Source: Rickettsia sp. Oklahoma-10 (lineage in GTDB: Bacteria; Pseudomonadota; Alphaproteobacteria; Rickettsiales; Rickettsiaceae). From it: 64,000 nt of DNA. Shown in pieces: positions 19,382 to 28,703 of the stretch (position 1 is its first letter; each line of letters begins with the position of its first letter). The notes beneath the pieces are model-generated. The model was not told where the DNA came from and did not search any database. It was given only the letters and a program-made list of their open reading frames with translations. Where the stretch lies: positions 17,501 to 81,500 of the forward strand of contig NZ_CP157197.1 of NCBI RefSeq assembly GCF_039954865.1. The letters run 5' to 3'. The position numbers and the translations under genes are program-made.

Positions 19382-19914
19382 AAGATTATGTAAAGAAAAT
19401 TACTTTTGTTTTTAGTGGGTTATTTATAATAACCGGCACTTTTGTTTTATCTAGAATAGAAAACATCTATGCATCAACGACACCAAAAAAGTATGGAGCT
19501 TGGACTTTAAACTGTACTCTTAATACTGAGAAAAAACAACTTTGCTTTTTATCACAACAAATTAATAATCTAGAGAAAGATAAAGAAAAGGAAATATTAG
19601 CCATTTATCATATAGGATACTTTAATCAAGAACAAGAAAAACAGGAACTCAAGATAATCGAAATAGTCCCACCAAATGTTCAAATTCCGGCAGGTACAGT
19701 TATTAAGAGTGGTGATAAACGAATAGCAGCTGGAAAATATGTAAATTGTACGGTAAATGGTTGTCAGGCTCTAGCTACTATTACGCAAAATGACCTAGAT
19801 ATGATTTTATCAAATAACAATTATGTAGAGCTAATCACTGCAGAAGGTAAACAAGCGAAAATTTCATTGATAAAAGATGGCTTAAAGGAAGGACTACAAG
19901 CTTTAAGTAGATAA
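19378..19914 (+). CDS. Invasion-associated locus B (IalB) family protein
   Basis: This 178-residue exported protein has a basic N-terminus (MKDYVKK) and a hydrophobic segment at residues 9-25, a signal peptide or anchor. The mature part has YGAWTLNC near 40, two later Cys in YVNCTVNGCQA, and alternating beta-type sequence. This matches the IalB domain (PF06776). In Bartonella, IalB contributes to erythrocyte invasion; here a periplasmic or surface role is only inferred. It overlaps gltX by four bases. Confidence 0.8.
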   Translation: MKDYVKKITFVFSGLFIITGTFVLSRIENIYASTTPKKYGAWTLNCTLNTEKKQLCFLSQQINNLEKDKEKEILAIYHIGYFNQEQEKQELKIIEIVPPNVQIPAGTVIKSGDKRIAAGKYVNCTVNGCQALATITQNDLDMILSNNNYVELITAEGKQAKISLIKDGLKEGLQALSR

Positions 19915-19945
19915 TAATTTGGTAATTTCGTGTACTGTTCTTCAT

Positions 19946-20060
19946 CGTCATTGTGAGAAGAAACTGTAAGTTGTGACGAAGTAATCCAGTTACAAAATAC
20001 TCATCTTAAGCATTTTCATTTTTTTATGGATTGCTGCAAATGGCTGCTTACAATAACGAC
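19946..20060. repeat. RPE-like repeat, family D
   Basis: The left arm cgtcattgtgagaagaaact and the aagtaatccag block are mirrored by a tggattgctgcaa block and the right end gcttacaataacgac. The layout is that of the cgtcattgcgag...gcaatccag elements common in rickettsial intergenic DNA. It starts about 30 bases after the ialB stop and may act as a transcript hairpin. Confidence 0.6.
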
Positions 20061-20133
20061 TTAGTATCCACACAACAAAAAGCCTTGAATCGCTTACTCA
20101 TGCGATTTGCTATTAAGTTGACTTAAATCTTAA

Positions 20134-20640
20134 TTAAGCATCGCGATGATGGTGTCCATGTCCAGAGGACTGCACTACCTAAACTTGCTTCATATTCAAG
20201 AACTCATGATTGATGAAATGCCATGCGGGTATCAAATAGTAGAACATGCAATCCTGCTTCTTATTGATCTGTAGAAGCAGGTAATGTATGGTTCTAAAAT
20301 GGTTTATCTTGACTTATATTTTGATAAAATGTCTTAAGCCTGTCAAAAGCTAGTCTTTGCAAAAAATCAGTAATATGATCAGTGATTGCATTTTGTCAGA
20401 TCAAAATTGTTTCATTGCTGCATTGATATAATAAATGCAATCCCCCGCATCTGCTTTTCCACCACTAAGAAGGTGTTACTATTTAATGACCGGTACAATT
20501 ACAGGTATCATCAGGAAAATCAATATCACCAGGAAAGGATTGTTTCTCCTTCCATCTCATTATTCTGCCAACGTCCTCTATTAACACCAGATCTCCATAA
20601 ACCATTACCAATATCGAAATTATATTTAATATAAAAATAG
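20134..20640 (-). pseudogene. Decayed gene of unknown identity
   Basis: Minus-strand frames give NFDIGNGLWRSGVN and RGRWQNNEMEGETILSWWY, then KADAGDCIYYINAAMKQF, then EAGLHVLLFDTRMAFHQS and VLEYEASLGSAVLWTWTP. One frame ends SSGHGHHHRDA and a stop at 20134. The fragments are protein-like with unusual Trp and His content. I cannot identify the family. The plus-strand frame at 20386-20634 is a shadow of this remnant. Confidence 0.35.
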
Positions 20641-20859
20641 ATTGAATAAAATCTTTACAATTAATGCTTGTTAAACTTTTGATATTTTACAAAAAGTTAT
20701 AAATAAAATTGAAAAATTTTTGAAAATAAATACAAAATCATTCTTCATTTTAGCCAATTTTTTAAATTAAACATATATACATTTAATTTAAAAAATTAGT
20801 AGGTTTATGGAAAATATTGATATTTGGCAGAAAAAATTTGAGATTTGTAATCATTAGTA

Positions 20860-21330
20860 CAAAATTAATTGATCGAATTAAATATTTGAATACCATAGTA
20901 GACCAACTACAACAAAAATTGCAAAAAGTCTTTAAATATCACGCCTCTCAAATGCGTTAATCAGGGGTATTATTTTCACCCTATAGAAAGTTACAATCAT
21001 GCTTGTAGATTTTATACCTCTTGAAGCTCCTAAACTTTATAAATCATATCATGATACGAGAGGAGATACAATTACTTACATATGCTGATATCAGTAAAAT
21101 GTTTAATAAGAATATTGTCAATAGCATAGAATGTTTAACAAGAAATTGAGCTGTAAAATTAGCTCAGGTAAAATGTTAAATTTATTAATTCAAGAACAAA
21201 AATGTGATATCACACTTATTAAAGTATTTAATCATCTACATAATTTATAAACTATAAATGTGCTAAATCTCTCGAAAAGGCTTGAGAAAAAGTACATAGA
21301 CTACAGAACACTTGTTGCTTTTATTTATAG
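20860..21330 (+). pseudogene. SpoT/RelA HD-hydrolase domain remnant
   Basis: Split frames reconstruct the N-terminal HD domain of a (p)ppGpp hydrolase. In order they read LNTIVDQLQQKLQ; HASQMR, stop, SG, then YYFHPIESYNHA (family: QxRKSGxPYxxHP); YHDTRGDT (family: HDxxEDT, the metal site); LTYADISKMFNKNIVNSIE; KISSGKMLNLLIQEQ; and DITLIKVFNHLHNL (family: LIKLxDRLHNM). At least three frameshifts and several stops destroy it. The matching synthetase piece at 21505-21909 is on the opposite strand. Confidence 0.6.
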
Positions 21331-21504
21331 CAGCTTATTTAAATACGCATCATAGAACCAACAACTATTAAATGTTTTCACTATTTTATCAAGCAACATT
21401 TCCCTTCAGAACAAAAAGAGATATTTCAAAAAGTCATCTTATGCAATGTCTTTTTAAAACTTTAAAATAATACAAAATCAAAATTCAGCTTTTATGTATA
21501 TTAG

Positions 21505-21909
21505 CTAAAAACTATTTTTATATTTCCAGTGTGCAGCTTCACCACTCTCTGCATTACAATGCATCTTATAATCACGTATTTGTACCTCTATTTTATAATT
21601 ATCCTCAGTTATAATAATAGTATGCAAAGACTGATAGCCATTTGGTTTAGGATTAAGAATATAATTTTTGAATTTATCCTTTTCATACTCATAAAGATTA
21701 TGAACTACTTTTAAAGCTTTATAACATTTTGCTTCATCTATTACCACTATTCTTATCGCAAAAATATCTGTTAATTCTTCTAACTTTATACCCTTACGAT
21801 ATAATTTATATAAAATTGATATTGGATGTTTAATCCTACCTGTTATTTGAGCAATAATATCACGTTTAGATAAATTATGATGTAAATTTTTAATAACCCT
21901 TTGGAGCAA
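21505..21909 (-). CDS. SpoT/RelA fragment: isolated (p)ppGpp synthetase domain
   Basis: The 134-residue frame covers most of a RelA/SpoT synthetase domain: TGRIKHPISILYKL near residue 23, LTDIFAIRIVV near 47, NPKPNGYQSLHTII near 87, then VQIRDYKMHCNAESGEAAHW. The Glu preceding VQIRD matches the catalytic Glu in family EVQIR motifs. No HD, TGS or ACT domain is attached, while full-length enzymes exceed 700 residues. The likely start is TTG at 21909, preceded by AGGAGG five bases upstream of a TTTG context. Rickettsiae are known for several short spoT-like genes. It may be a working small alarmone synthetase or a still-open relic. Confidence 0.7.
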   Translation of the reverse strand: MLQRVIKNLHHNLSKRDIIAQITGRIKHPISILYKLYRKGIKLEELTDIFAIRIVVIDEAKCYKALKVVHNLYEYEKDKFKNYILNPKPNGYQSLHTIIITEDNYKIEVQIRDYKMHCNAESGEAAHWKYKNSF

Positions 21910-22534
21910 AACTACCTCCTTAATTTATACTAATTCAGTTAATAGTTATACTTTACAATAACTACACACTAATTAAAGCAATAAATGTATTAAGTTCTGT
22001 TAACACTGCTAATTGATGTGCTATTTTTAGAAAAATTATGGCAAGGCTCCACCACACTATCCTATTATTTTATCTTTTATCCTAAATGCACATTATTATT
22101 TTAGACTTTTTTAGAACTATAATTTTTTAAGTTCTAAACATAAAATTTAAATTATCTTATTTTATTATTTTAGTCTTGCTTAATCTGTATAAATTATAAG
22201 ATTTTTTAAAATAAGAATAGTAATTTTTCTATAAAAGCTATTTTGTTAACAGTGCAATAGTAAAAAACATTTGCAATCATTTATTGAAATAATTACAAAA
22301 AACCTATCATGAGAGAGTGTTATTAAAGAATTTATTTCAAATCAAGGAAAGAAGTGTTTTCAAAGCCATTTGTACAACTTTTACGCTTGTTGTATAAATC
22401 AGCTTGCAGTGTCATACCGCGGACTTGACCACGATATGACATAGAGTACATTTTTCAATACACATATTCAAGAGGATGAATCCATACAACAAGACTTAAA
22501 CTTATCGCATAACTCATCTTATAGAGATATAGAC
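21910..22534. other. Non-coding region between spoT fragment and groEL
   Basis: No gene or recognisable remnant was found. It contains the motif ctattttgttaacagtgca (22238-22256), which differs by one base from a motif at 45126-45144, and a B-type repeat arm at 22411-22440. Confidence 0.5.
22411..22440. repeat. Solo RPE-type hairpin downstream of groEL
   Basis: gtcataccgcgg and ccacgatatgac form a 12-bp imperfect stem with a 6-base loop, identical in type to the arms of the family B repeats. It lies about 95 bases past the groEL stop and could act as a 3' stabilising hairpin. No T-run follows. Confidence 0.5.
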
Positions 22535-24181
22535 TTAAAAGTCCATACCGCCCATGCCTCCCATACCACCACCACGCATTGGCATTGGTTCTTCCTTATT
22601 AGAAGGTTCATCAACAATCAAAGTTTCTGTAGTAATAATTAATGAAGCAACGGAAGCCGCATCTTGTAGAGCAGTACGTACTACTTTAGCAGGATCAATA
22701 ATTCCTGCTTGGATCATATCGACATATTGCATATCTTGAGCATTAAAGCCGAAATTTTTATCATTGTGTTCTAGTAATTTACCCACTACTACACCACCAT
22801 TTTCACCGGCATTTTCAACAATCTGTTTTAGCGGATCCTTTAAAGCTTCTATTACTATTTCAATACCTGCTTGTTGATCCTTATTCTCTACTTTAAGCTT
22901 TGTTAAAGTTTGTGATGCATGAAGTAATGTTACACCGCCGCCGGCAACAACACCTTCCTCAACTGCAGCTCTTGTAGCAGCAAGCGCATCTTCAACACGG
23001 TCTTTACGCTCTTTCACTTCAACTTCCGTAGCACCACCAACCTTTAATACGGCCACACCACCAGAAAGTTTAGCTAAACGCTCTTGTAGTTTTTCTTTAT
23101 CATAATCAGAAGTAGTTTCAGCTATTTGAGATTTAATTTGTAACACTCTATCTTCAATATTTTTCTTATCACCGCTACCATCAACAATTACGGTATTTTC
23201 TTTTGAAATAGTTACTCTTTTTGCAGTCCCTAGACTCTTAATGTTAACATTTTCAAGCTTCATACCTAAATCTTCAGTAATAAGCTCACCTTTAGTTAAG
23301 ATAGCGATATCTTCCATCATTGCTTTTCTTCTATCACCAAAACCAGGAGCTTTTACTGCTGCAACTTTTAAACCACCACGTAATCTATTGACTACAAGCG
23401 TTGCAAGTGCTTCGCCTTCAACATCCTCAGCAATAATTAATAGTGGACGCTGCGATTGCACTACAGATTCAAGTATAGGTAACATCGGTTGTAAATTTGA
23501 TAATTTTTTCTCAAATAATAAGATGAAAGGGTTTTCAAGCTCAGCAACCATCTTCTCAGAATTTGTTACAAAATACGGTGATAGATAACCTCTATCAAAC
23601 ATCATACCTTTAACTACCTCAACATCAAAGCTAAAATTCTTTGCTTCTTCAACGGTTATCACACCTTCTTTACCAACTTCCTCCATTGCCTTAGCAATTT
23701 TCTCGCCGATTTCCTTATCGCCATTTGAAGATATAGTACCGACCTGTGCAATTTCCTCTTGACTATTAATCTTTTTACTAGATTTTTTAATTTCTTCTAC
23801 TACTGCGTCTACCGCTAAATCCATACCACGCTTTAAGTCCATAGGATTATAACCAGCAGCTACTAGCTTATTACCCTCACGAGCTAAAGCTCTAGCAAGT
23901 ACTGTAGCCGTAGTAGTACCGTCACCTGCTACTTCCGCAGCTTTAGTGGCGGCTGATTTTAATAACTGAGCTCCTGCATTTCGAATTTTATCTTTTAACT
24001 CAATCGATTTTGCAACCGTAACACCATCTTTAGTAATTTTCGGTGCACCAAATGATTGCTCGATAAGTACGTTTCTTCCTTTTGGACCTAAAGTAACCTT
24101 TACTGCATTTGCAAGTATATCAACACCTTTTAGCATTTCTGCACGTCCTTCTGAACCGTGTTTAATAAGTTTTATTGCCAT
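22535..24181 (-). CDS. groEL: Chaperonin GroEL (Hsp60)
   Basis: The 548-residue ATP-dependent chaperonin matches along its length. It has [18 protein letters not shown], the ATP-site TLGPKGRNV and [10 protein letters not shown], the signature [12 protein letters not shown], and the C-terminal GGM repeats ([14 protein letters not shown]). It forms the double ring that folds proteins with GroES. It lies 30 bases downstream of groES on the same strand, a standard groESL operon. A good SD (aggagaa) precedes the ATG. Confidence 0.98.
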   Translation of the reverse strand: MAIKLIKHGSEGRAEMLKGVDILANAVKVTLGPKGRNVLIEQSFGAPKITKDGVTVAKSIELKDKIRNAGAQLLKSAATKAAEVAGDGTTTATVLARALAREGNKLVAAGYNPMDLKRGMDLAVDAVVEEIKKSSKKINSQEEIAQVGTISSNGDKEIGEKIAKAMEEVGKEGVITVEEAKNFSFDVEVVKGMMFDRGYLSPYFVTNSEKMVAELENPFILLFEKKLSNLQPMLPILESVVQSQRPLLIIAEDVEGEALATLVVNRLRGGLKVAAVKAPGFGDRRKAMMEDIAILTKGELITEDLGMKLENVNIKSLGTAKRVTISKENTVIVDGSGDKKNIEDRVLQIKSQIAETTSDYDKEKLQERLAKLSGGVAVLKVGGATEVEVKERKDRVEDALAATRAAVEEGVVAGGGVTLLHASQTLTKLKVENKDQQAGIEIVIEALKDPLKQIVENAGENGGVVVGKLLEHNDKNFGFNAQDMQYVDMIQAGIIDPAKVVRTALQDAASVASLIITTETLIVDEPSNKEEPMPMRGGGMGGMGGMDF

Positions 24182-24211
24182 ATTTAATTTCTCCTTTTAC
24201 AAATAAACAAA

Positions 24212-24499
24212 TTAATTAATTATACCAAGAACGTCGTTTTCTTTCATAACGATCAGTTTTTCACCTTTAATTTCAATTTCGGTACCTGCCCACTTACCGT
24301 ATAAAACTTTGTCACCCACTTTTAACTCTAAAGGATAAATTTCACCTTTTTCATTACGAGTACCTGCGCCTACAGCTGTGACAACACCTTGCATAGGTTT
24401 TTCTTTAGCAGTATCAGGAATAATAATGCCACCTTTAGTTTTTTCTTCCTGTTCGATAGGCTTGATCGCAATTCTATCATGTAATGGTTTAAAAGACAT
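24212..24499 (-). CDS. groES: Co-chaperonin GroES (Hsp10)
   Basis: The 95-residue co-chaperonin begins [14 protein letters not shown] and contains the mobile loop [16 protein letters not shown]. The open frame can be read from a TTG four codons further up (24511), but that stretch is the ribosome-binding site itself (tggaggttaaaatg), so the ATG at 24499 is the start. It caps GroEL rings. It is first gene of groESL, with a heat-shock-like promoter just upstream. Confidence 0.97.
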   Translation of the reverse strand: MSFKPLHDRIAIKPIEQEEKTKGGIIIPDTAKEKPMQGVVTAVGAGTRNEKGEIYPLELKVGDKVLYGKWAGTEIEIKGEKLIVMKENDVLGIIN

Positions 24500-24529
24500 T
24501 TTAACCTCCAATTATTAAATCTTTAAATG

Positions 24530-24568
24530 TATATAGTATATATATTTTATTTTTGTCAGTTCAAGGGG
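24530..24568 (-). promoter_or_regulatory. Putative heat-shock (sigma-32-type) promoter of groESL
   Basis: On the minus strand CCCCTTGAA (24568-24560) matches the -35 of sigma-32 promoters. About 15 bases downstream lies a TATATA-rich -10 region. It sits 60 bases upstream of the groES start. No CIRCE inverted repeat (TTAGCACTC type) is visible, so HrcA control is not suggested. The -10 does not match the CCCCAT consensus, hence moderate confidence. Confidence 0.4.
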
Positions 24569-24805
24569 AAAGAGCAAAAATTTTTTATTATACCTTTTAT
24601 ATAATCTATCTTATCAAGAAGAATTTGAAGAAAGTTAGGAAAAAGGGCTATTCTTTATTAAAATCCTCTCAACTAATTCTATGTTGAGTTTTACTCCATT
24701 TGAAAGGACAAAAAATTATTTCAAATACTGTTTTATATGAAGCTACAGTATGTAATATAAAATAACTAGCACATAAGATCAAAGCTACTATAGCTTAAAA
24801 TTTTA

Positions 24806-25390
24806 CTACTTTTCAAAGCATTCTTTAGTATAGGAATCAAGAATATCTACTTTATAATTCCGGGAGTAGGTTCTTATACTAAACTCAGCATCTTCCGTTA
24901 CGTTATAAACATCCACCAGTCAAGCTTATGTAATATATCTGTTTTATCAAGAGTGTAGGAAATTTTATAATTCTTTCAAAATATATTCAAACTACAAACT
25001 AATATTTTATGTTAAACATTTTGGATTTTCATTGTTATTATAAAAATTAAGCATAGCTTAAAAGCACATTCGGACGACAAATTTATAAATATTGCTAAAA
25101 CCTTAAGCAATTAATCAGCTTCAGGTTTATCTTCAGCATCGTAAGTCACTAAATATTTTAGAGCATCATTAAGTACTTGCGGTTTAGTTCTAGGTACACT
25201 TTTTAGAACAAATACCATATGAGAGTAAGAGTAAATTATATAAAGCTCTTATTAAGTGATCATCATCTTCGATAATTACATCTAACTTATCTTTTAGATA
25301 ATTAATTAATGAAATATTTTTTATTATTTATCTTAGCGTACTTAATTCTTTATATAACGGGACTAAAATCGTATAAATCGACACAGTTTT
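24806..25390 (-). pseudogene. Remnants of one or two decayed genes of unknown identity
   Basis: Between about 25390 and 25111 minus-strand frames read PLYKELSTLR, NYLKDKLDVIIEDDDHLIRA, LLLLSYGICSKK, then after a shift VPRTKPQVLNDALKYLVTYD, AEDKPEAD and a stop. Further on, near 24918-24806, comes VYNVTEDAEFSIRTYSRNYK, VDILDSYTKECFEK and a stop. Both pieces look like former protein ends. The families are not recognised. Confidence 0.35.
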
Positions 25391-25525
25391 TCCTCATTTT
25401 GAGCAATTTTTGGTTTCTGCTTATAATCATAGATACTACTCACTCCATCATCCATGCAATGATTATAATGTTTTGAAGACTATAGGAGAAATTACATCTA
25501 ATAATTATTCCTGTACTCCTCTCTA

Positions 25526-25660
25526 TGTCATTCCCTAAGTAGGCAGGAACCAAAAAAATAACTTTAATATCGGTATAAACATTACAAATTAATTGACAAA
25601 ATAAACCTAAAAACAAATTTTTATAGGTTTTACTAGATTTCAACCTATTCAGAAATGACA
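25526..25660 (-). repeat. RPE-like repeat, family A (full-length copy)
   Basis: The 135-base element matches the reverse complement of 28536-28671 almost throughout, including aaataactttaatat, attaattgacaaaataaacc and ttttataggttttact blocks. Read on the minus strand it encodes SKTYKNL, GLFCQLICN and IKVIFL, which the other copy also encodes. The ends are gtcattccc-like inverted termini. The open frame over it is repeat-derived, not a gene. Confidence 0.75.
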
Positions 25661-26053
25661 CCAAACGTATTTTTTAATCTATACAACAATGCTTTCACTA
25701 ATAAAATGATATTAAAAGAGCCATGTAACCATACTGAAGGCAATGCTCTTATTGTTAAAGATTTCAAAAAATTGTGCAAAAAATCACTTATTAGTAACAT
25801 GGAATAAAAACAGCCAATACATCAATATTGTGCTATACACACAACAAAAAACATTATAATATTTCTTGATCGCTTATAACAATGATTTTATTACGATAAA
25901 CATCTTCATATATAAAATACCTCTTTCACTACACAGGCTTGTATATAAAAAAATAATTATAAATTGAGTAATGAGCTCAAAAAATTTTTAACTGAAATAA
26001 TATACGAGATTTCTTAATTTCACGCTTATGGAAAGCTTACTTAGGTTGATTAA
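25661..26053. other. Non-coding region upstream of the rph 3' end
   Basis: A 50-codon plus-strand frame (25655-25807, with NKMILKEPCNHTEG and FKKLCKKSL) starts inside the edge of the family A repeat and is probably a remnant. Nothing else was recognised. Confidence 0.3.
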
Positions 26054-26092
26054 TGTCATTCGTATAATATAGGGTCAAGCCACGGTATGGCA
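26054..26092. repeat. Partial RPE arm
   Basis: gtcattcgtata followed by gggtcaagccacggtatgg reproduces the right-hand arm of family B repeats. It lies about 25 bases beyond the rph stop codon. A complete partner arm is not present. Confidence 0.4.
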
Positions 26093-26117
26093 TCTAGGAC
26101 TTCTTTAGAGCCATATA

Positions 26118-26837
26118 TTAAGACCCACGCAGTACCTGATTTTGTAGTTTAAACAATTCTGTGACACCACCTTTAGCAAGGTTTAACATTGCTAAAAATT
26201 GCTCTTCGGAAAAAGGATTTTTCTCTGCCGTGCCTTGTACTTCTATTAAATTACCATTACCTGCAAACACAAAATTACTATCCACGTCAGCATCACTATC
26301 TTCTAAATAATCCAAATCTAGTATCGCCTCACCTTTATATATACCACAAGAAATAGCTGCAACTTGGTTTATTAACGGGTTTACTTTCAAAATTCTCTTT
26401 TTCATCAATAATCTAATAGCTAGGTGCAATGCTATGTAGCTCCCTGTTATTGCTGCCGTTCTAGTACCGCCATCAGCATTAATAACGTCACAATCTATAA
26501 TAATTTGTCTTTCACCAAGTGCTTTTAGGTCAATTACACATCGCATCGCCCTACCTATCAAACGCTGTATCTCTTGCGTTCTTCCACCTTGTTTTCCGAG
26601 TGCCGCTTCTCTTTTTATACGCTGTGATGCAGAGCTTGGAAGCATACCGTACTCAGCAGTAACCCAACCTTGATTCTGCCCACGTAAAAACGGCGGCACA
26701 GTAGTTTCGCAAGTAGCACTACACATGACATGCGTATTACCTATTTTAATAAGACATGAAGCTTCTGCATTAACAAGCGGTGATAATTCTAATAAAATAG
26801 GACGTAATTGGTTACTTTTTCTTCCTGACTGTCTCAT
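26118..26837 (-). CDS. rph: Ribonuclease PH
   Basis: The 239-residue phosphorolytic 3'-5' exoribonuclease trims tRNA precursors. It begins [14 protein letters not shown] and contains [13 protein letters not shown], the phosphate-site segment [36 protein letters not shown] and [15 protein letters not shown]. All are RNase PH hallmarks and the length is normal. It is divergent from grpE, with about 75 bases between the starts. Confidence 0.96.
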   Translation of the reverse strand: MRQSGRKSNQLRPILLELSPLVNAEASCLIKIGNTHVMCSATCETTVPPFLRGQNQGWVTAEYGMLPSSASQRIKREAALGKQGGRTQEIQRLIGRAMRCVIDLKALGERQIIIDCDVINADGGTRTAAITGSYIALHLAIRLLMKKRILKVNPLINQVAAISCGIYKGEAILDLDYLEDSDADVDSNFVFAGNGNLIEVQGTAEKNPFSEEQFLAMLNLAKGGVTELFKLQNQVLRGS

Positions 26838-26911
26838 AATACTATAATATATATTGAAAATTTTAGATTTTTTATTATATCTTATTAATCTAAAAATAAA
26901 AAGTAGATAAT

Positions 26912-27439
26912 ATGACGGATAATAATATAGAAAATAAAGAAGAAGAACTAAGTGCTAACAATAATGAGGAAATAACAGAGTTAAAAGCACAAATTGAAGA
27001 GCTAAAAGATAAACTAATAAGAACTACTGCTGAAATAGACAATACAAGAAAGCGTTTAGAGAAAGCACGTGACGAAGCAAAAGATTATGCGATTACTACA
27101 TTTGCTAAAGAGCTACTAAATGTTAGTGATAATCTTTCAAGAGCATTAGCACATAAACCGACAAATCTTGATGTTGAAGTTACAAATATTATTGAAGGCG
27201 TTCAGATGACTAAAGATGAGCTGGATAAAATCTTTCATAAACATCATATTGAAGAAATAAAGCCGGAAATAGGATCAATGTTTGACTATAATCTACATAA
27301 CGCAATTTCACAAGTAGATAATACGGAGTATGAACCGAATAGCGTTATTACTTTAATGCAATCAGGATATAAAATTAAAGATAGACTGCTTCGCCCTGCT
27401 ACCGTGCAAGTTACTAAAAAACCTAAGCAAGAAGAATAA
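26912..27439 (+). CDS. grpE: Nucleotide exchange factor GrpE
   Basis: The 175-residue protein has a long charged coiled-coil N-terminal half (residues 10-90, with [19 protein letters not shown]) and the C-terminal beta domain ([29 protein letters not shown]). GrpE dimers release ADP from DnaK. It ends one base before the next gene's ATG, so the two are probably co-transcribed. The order rph-grpE (divergent) is familiar from alphaproteobacteria. Confidence 0.95.
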   Translation: MTDNNIENKEEELSANNNEEITELKAQIEELKDKLIRTTAEIDNTRKRLEKARDEAKDYAITTFAKELLNVSDNLSRALAHKPTNLDVEVTNIIEGVQMTKDELDKIFHKHHIEEIKPEIGSMFDYNLHNAISQVDNTEYEPNSVITLMQSGYKIKDRLLRPATVQVTKKPKQEE

Positions 27440-27440
27440 T

Positions 27441-28487
27441 ATGAATAAAACTGCTATATTTTGGCTAGTTTTTTCAGGACTTTTTATAAGCGGCTTGATG
27501 TTAATCTCAGATGCAGTAAAACCATTTTTTATTGCATTTATAATATCTTACTTACTACAACCTGCTATCGATTTTATTGCATCAAAATTTAAAATATCAA
27601 ACAAATTTGCATCGAACATAATTTATCTAATATTTTTGAGCATATTTTTCTTAAGCATAACTATTTTAGTACCGATAATTTATGGACAAATTTTTACTTT
27701 TATAAAAAATATTCCGAAATATAAAAATTATTTTCAAGGCGAAGTATTGCCGCATATAATGATAAAAATTTATTCGATAGAACCGGATATTGCCTATAAA
27801 ATCAAAAATTCTTTAAGCAATTTTATAAATAGTATATTTACTATACTTGGTAGTATTGCTCATAACTTTTGGCATTATACTATTATCACTCTTAACATAT
27901 TTGTTTTATTTTTACTTATACCTATAATATTATTTTATTTCCTACGTGATTGGACTAATATTATTGAAAATATGAAATCATTATTACCTATCAAAAGCAG
28001 AAAAAAAATCCTTGAAATATTATCGGCAATTAATAATTTGTTATCTGCCTATATAAGAGGACAGTTAAATATTTGCTTATTATTATCTACTTATTATAGT
28101 ATTGCATTCACCATACTAGGTATTGATCTTGCTCTTTTACTTGGTATTTTAACAGGGTTTTTAGTTATTATTCCTTTTATTGGTACTTTTATATTATTTC
28201 TCTTAACCCTAATTATCGGTTATTTCACTTTTGGCATGAATATAAAATTATTATATATAATGATAATTTATTTAGTCGGGAATATTTGTGAATCTTATAT
28301 TTTAACACCTAAAATTATCGGTGATAAAATAGGTTTGCATCCGCTTTGGATTATATTCTCAATTTTTGCTTGCGGTAGTCTATTTGGAATGATTGGAATA
28401 TTTTTTGCCATACCAATTGCCGGTATTACTAAAATTTTACTCTTGAATCTAATAAAATTGTATAAATTTAGTAAGTTCTACCTATGA
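27441..28487 (+). CDS. AI-2E family (PerM/YdiK) membrane protein
   Basis: The 348-residue protein has about eight hydrophobic segments in the AI-2E/PerM pattern. Two N-terminal pairs precede a long soluble loop (residues 80-150). A helix bundle follows, with [14 protein letters not shown] near 208 and the conserved end [22 protein letters not shown]. Family members are permeases or exporters of uncertain substrate, including Na+/H+ antiport in some. It begins one base after grpE. No quorum-sensing role is implied by the name. Confidence 0.8.
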   Translation: MNKTAIFWLVFSGLFISGLMLISDAVKPFFIAFIISYLLQPAIDFIASKFKISNKFASNIIYLIFLSIFFLSITILVPIIYGQIFTFIKNIPKYKNYFQGEVLPHIMIKIYSIEPDIAYKIKNSLSNFINSIFTILGSIAHNFWHYTIITLNIFVLFLLIPIILFYFLRDWTNIIENMKSLLPIKSRKKILEILSAINNLLSAYIRGQLNICLLLSTYYSIAFTILGIDLALLLGILTGFLVIIPFIGTFILFLLTLIIGYFTFGMNIKLLYIMIIYLVGNICESYILTPKIIGDKIGLHPLWIIFSIFACGSLFGMIGIFFAIPIAGITKILLLNLIKLYKFSKFYL

Positions 28488-28535
28488 GAGGGATAAGTAT
28501 AGTATTGTTGTATGATTTTTAAAAAGCGATCAATA

Positions 28536-28671
28536 TCATTCCCACTAAAGTGGGCATCCAGTAAAACCTATAAAAACCTTGTGTTGTTAGGTTTATTTTG
28601 TCAATTAATATGTAATGCTACTGGTGGTATTAAAGTTATTTTTCTGGATTCCTGCTTTCGTGAGAATAACA
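28536..28671 (+). repeat. RPE-like repeat, family A (reverse copy)
   Basis: The 136-base element opens tcattcccactaaagtgggc and closes ggattcctgctttcgtgaga. It is the reverse complement of the copy at 25526-25660. It carries SKTYKNL, GLFCQLICN and IKVIFL codons in the same frame as the downstream hdaA, from which one stop codon (28692-28694) separates it. It occupies most of the gap between the permease gene and hdaA. Confidence 0.75.
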
Positions 28672-28703
28672 CCCTCAACCAACAACGCTGCTAAGGATTA
28701 ATA

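Noticed and set aside
24500-24511. TTG start for GroES four codons upstream
   Set aside because: Those codons are the ribosome-binding site (tggaggt) of the ATG start, and family GroES begins at the MSFKPLHDR Met.
25440-25664. A 74-codon minus-strand open frame
   Set aside because: Most of it is the family A repeat. The shared peptide with 28512-28694 reflects repeat identity, not a gene family.
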